Assembly (NCBI RefSeq): GCF_031760065.1
Contig: NZ_CP134500.1
Coordinates: forward strand, 124,001 to 188,000
DNA: 64,000 nucleotides
Direction: 5' to 3'
Source: Streptomyces durocortorensis
GTDB lineage: Bacteria; Actinomycetota; Actinomycetes; Streptomycetales; Streptomycetaceae
Shown here: piece by piece, positions 62,933 to 64,000 of the stretch
Layout of the letters: every line of letters begins with the position of its first letter
Position numbering within the stretch: the stretch's first letter is position 1
Translations under genes and position numbers: made by a program
The notes under the pieces: generated by a model
Told to the model about the DNA's origin: nothing
The model's input: the letters and a program-made list of their open reading frames with translations, nothing else
Database searches by the model: none

Positions 62933-64000
62933 GTGGCGCTCCTTCCGGCGATGCGGTTGATGCGGGTGACAGCCCGTTCGAAGCCGCGGGTCAGGTCGTC
63001 GACGACGGCCCGCACGCTGCGTTCGCTGGTCATCCGCCCGACGATCTGCCCGACGGGGGTGCCGAGCAGCTCTCCCACCTCGTACTTCTGGATCCGGGAC
63101 ACGGCCTCGGCGACCAGCAGGCCCTGGAGCGGCATGGGCAGGGTGCCCGGCCCGGCCGTGTCGTCCCAGGCGTCGGTCCATGCGGTACGGAGCTGGCGGG
63201 CGGGCTTTCCGGTGAGGGCGCGGGAGCGGACGGTGTCGCCGGAACCCGCGGCCAGCAGCTTGGCGGTGAGGGCCTCCGAGTGCAGGTCTGCCTCCTCGGT
63301 GGTGAGCCAGAGGGAGCCGAGCCAGACGCCCTGGGCGCCGAGGGCGAGCCCGGCGGCGACCTGTTCGCCGCTGCCGATTCCTCCGGCGGCGAGCACGGGC
63401 AGCGGGGCGACGGCCTCGACGACTTCGGGGACCAGCACCATGGAGCCGATCTCCCCGGTGTGGCCGCCCGCCTCGTACCCCTGGGCGACGACGACGTCGA
63501 TGCCCGCCTCCGCGTGCCGCCGGGCGTGCCGGGCGCTTCCGGCCAGGGCGGCGACGAGGACCCCGTGGTCGTGGGCCCGTTGGATCACGTCGGCGGGCGG
63601 GGAGCCGAGGGCGTTGGCGAGGAGCTTGATCGGGTAGTCGAAGGCCACGTCGAGCTGGCCCCGGGCGACCTCCTCCATCCAGCCGGTGATGCGCCAGCCG
63701 GACGCCTCTCCCTCCGCGAGTTCGGGCACGCCGTAGCGGGTGAGGAGCTCCCGCACGAAGCCGCGGTGCTCCTCGGGGATCATCGCCTCGACGTCGGCCT
63801 CGGTGACGCCTTCGACCTTCTTGGCGGGCATGACGACATCGAGGCCGTAGGGCTTGCCGTCGGCGTGCTTGTGCAGCCGGTCGAGGTCGCGCGCGAGGTC
63901 GTCGGGCGCGGTGTAGCGGACGGCCCCGAGCACGCCGAAGCCACCCGCTCTGGTGATGGCCGCGGCCACCTCGGGGAACGGCGTGAAGCCGAAGATCGCG
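62929..64000 (-). CDS. Nitronate monooxygenase family protein (partial, 5' end outside the window)
   Basis: The frame is open to the right edge, with AIFGFTPFPEVAAAITRAGG near the cut, so a few N-terminal residues are missing. The FMN-binding TIM barrel contains VLGAVRY, VVAQGYEAGGHTGEIGSMVL and VLAAGGIGSGEQVAAGLALGAQGVWLGS, the motifs of 2-nitropropane dioxygenase-like enzymes. In acyl-CoA catabolic operons such proteins often act as oxidoreductases of unknown substrate. It is coupled to the CoA ligase downstream by GTGA. Confidence 0.92.
   Translation of the reverse strand, partial: AIFGFTPFPEVAAAITRAGGFGVLGAVRYTAPDDLARDLDRLHKHADGKPYGLDVVMPAKKVEGVTEADVEAMIPEEHRGFVRELLTRYGVPELAEGEASGWRITGWMEEVARGQLDVAFDYPIKLLANALGSPPADVIQRAHDHGVLVAALAGSARHARRHAEAGIDVVVAQGYEAGGHTGEIGSMVLVPEVVEAVAPLPVLAAGGIGSGEQVAAGLALGAQGVWLGSLWLTTEEADLHSEALTAKLLAAGSGDTVRSRALTGKPARQLRTAWTDAWDDTAGPGTLPMPLQGLLVAEAVSRIQKYEVGELLGTPVGQIVGRMTSERSVRAVVDDLTRGFERAVTRINRIAGRSAT

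Overview
The window is from a Streptomyces chromosome. It has very high GC with G/C-ending codons and frequent GTG starts after GGAGG-type ribosome sites. It also carries a two-domain geosmin synthase, a MelC1/MelC2 tyrosinase pair, an AfsA/receptor gamma-butyrolactone pair, and many families typical of the genus (DUF4389, HTH_42, NsdA-like and WYL regulators, mycothiol-type DinB proteins). I see no tRNA, rRNA, CRISPR array or intact insertion sequence.

Layout. 1-8 kb: the tail of an acyl-AMP ligase, a HelD/HelR-family RNA-polymerase-associated ATPase, an AI-2E permease, an old-yellow-enzyme reductase divergent from its ArsR regulator, and a zinc alcohol dehydrogenase divergent from an XRE regulator. 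8-11.5 kb: a compact gamma-butyrolactone signalling island with an AfsA-type synthase, an NmrA-type reductase, an ArpA/ScbR-type receptor and a second receptor homologue. Two autoregulatory-element (ARE) type operators of the same design lie upstream of the regulators. 11.5-19 kb: LysE/ArgP export pair, a decayed O-methyltransferase, a secreted GH114-like protein, VOC and PlsC proteins, a stand-alone TsaD and a decayed GH13 alpha-glucosidase. 19-25 kb: an orphan STAND ATPase and exported enzymes. 25-29 kb: the fructose operon (DeoR-type regulator, FruK, FruA) with a small proline-rich reading frame overlapping both kinase and transporter genes. 29-39 kb: housekeeping and accessory genes, including a signal peptidase and a secreted TNT-domain toxin with a likely immunity partner.

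39-48 kb: a PAS/PP2C phosphatase, an NsdA-like regulator divergent from a phosphotransferase, a secreted lytic transglycosylase and geosmin synthase. 48-64 kb: an acyl-CoA catabolic region. Two thiolase-fold proteins that appear to lack the nucleophilic cysteine, a double DUF35 protein and a crotonase form one overlapping operon, divergent from a FadD19-like ligase across a TetR-type palindrome. Next come a fused double alpha/beta hydrolase, a phenylacetate-CoA ligase with a PaaR-like operator, two further AMP ligases and a nitronate monooxygenase. The melC operon sits among them.

The parts most worth following up are the butyrolactone island with its paired AREs, the cysteine-less thiolase/DUF35 module, the TNT toxin pair, the fused hydrolase, and the several gene remnants (O-methyltransferase, GH13, DUF1275, DUF1801, FtsX-like) that mark repeated local gene loss.
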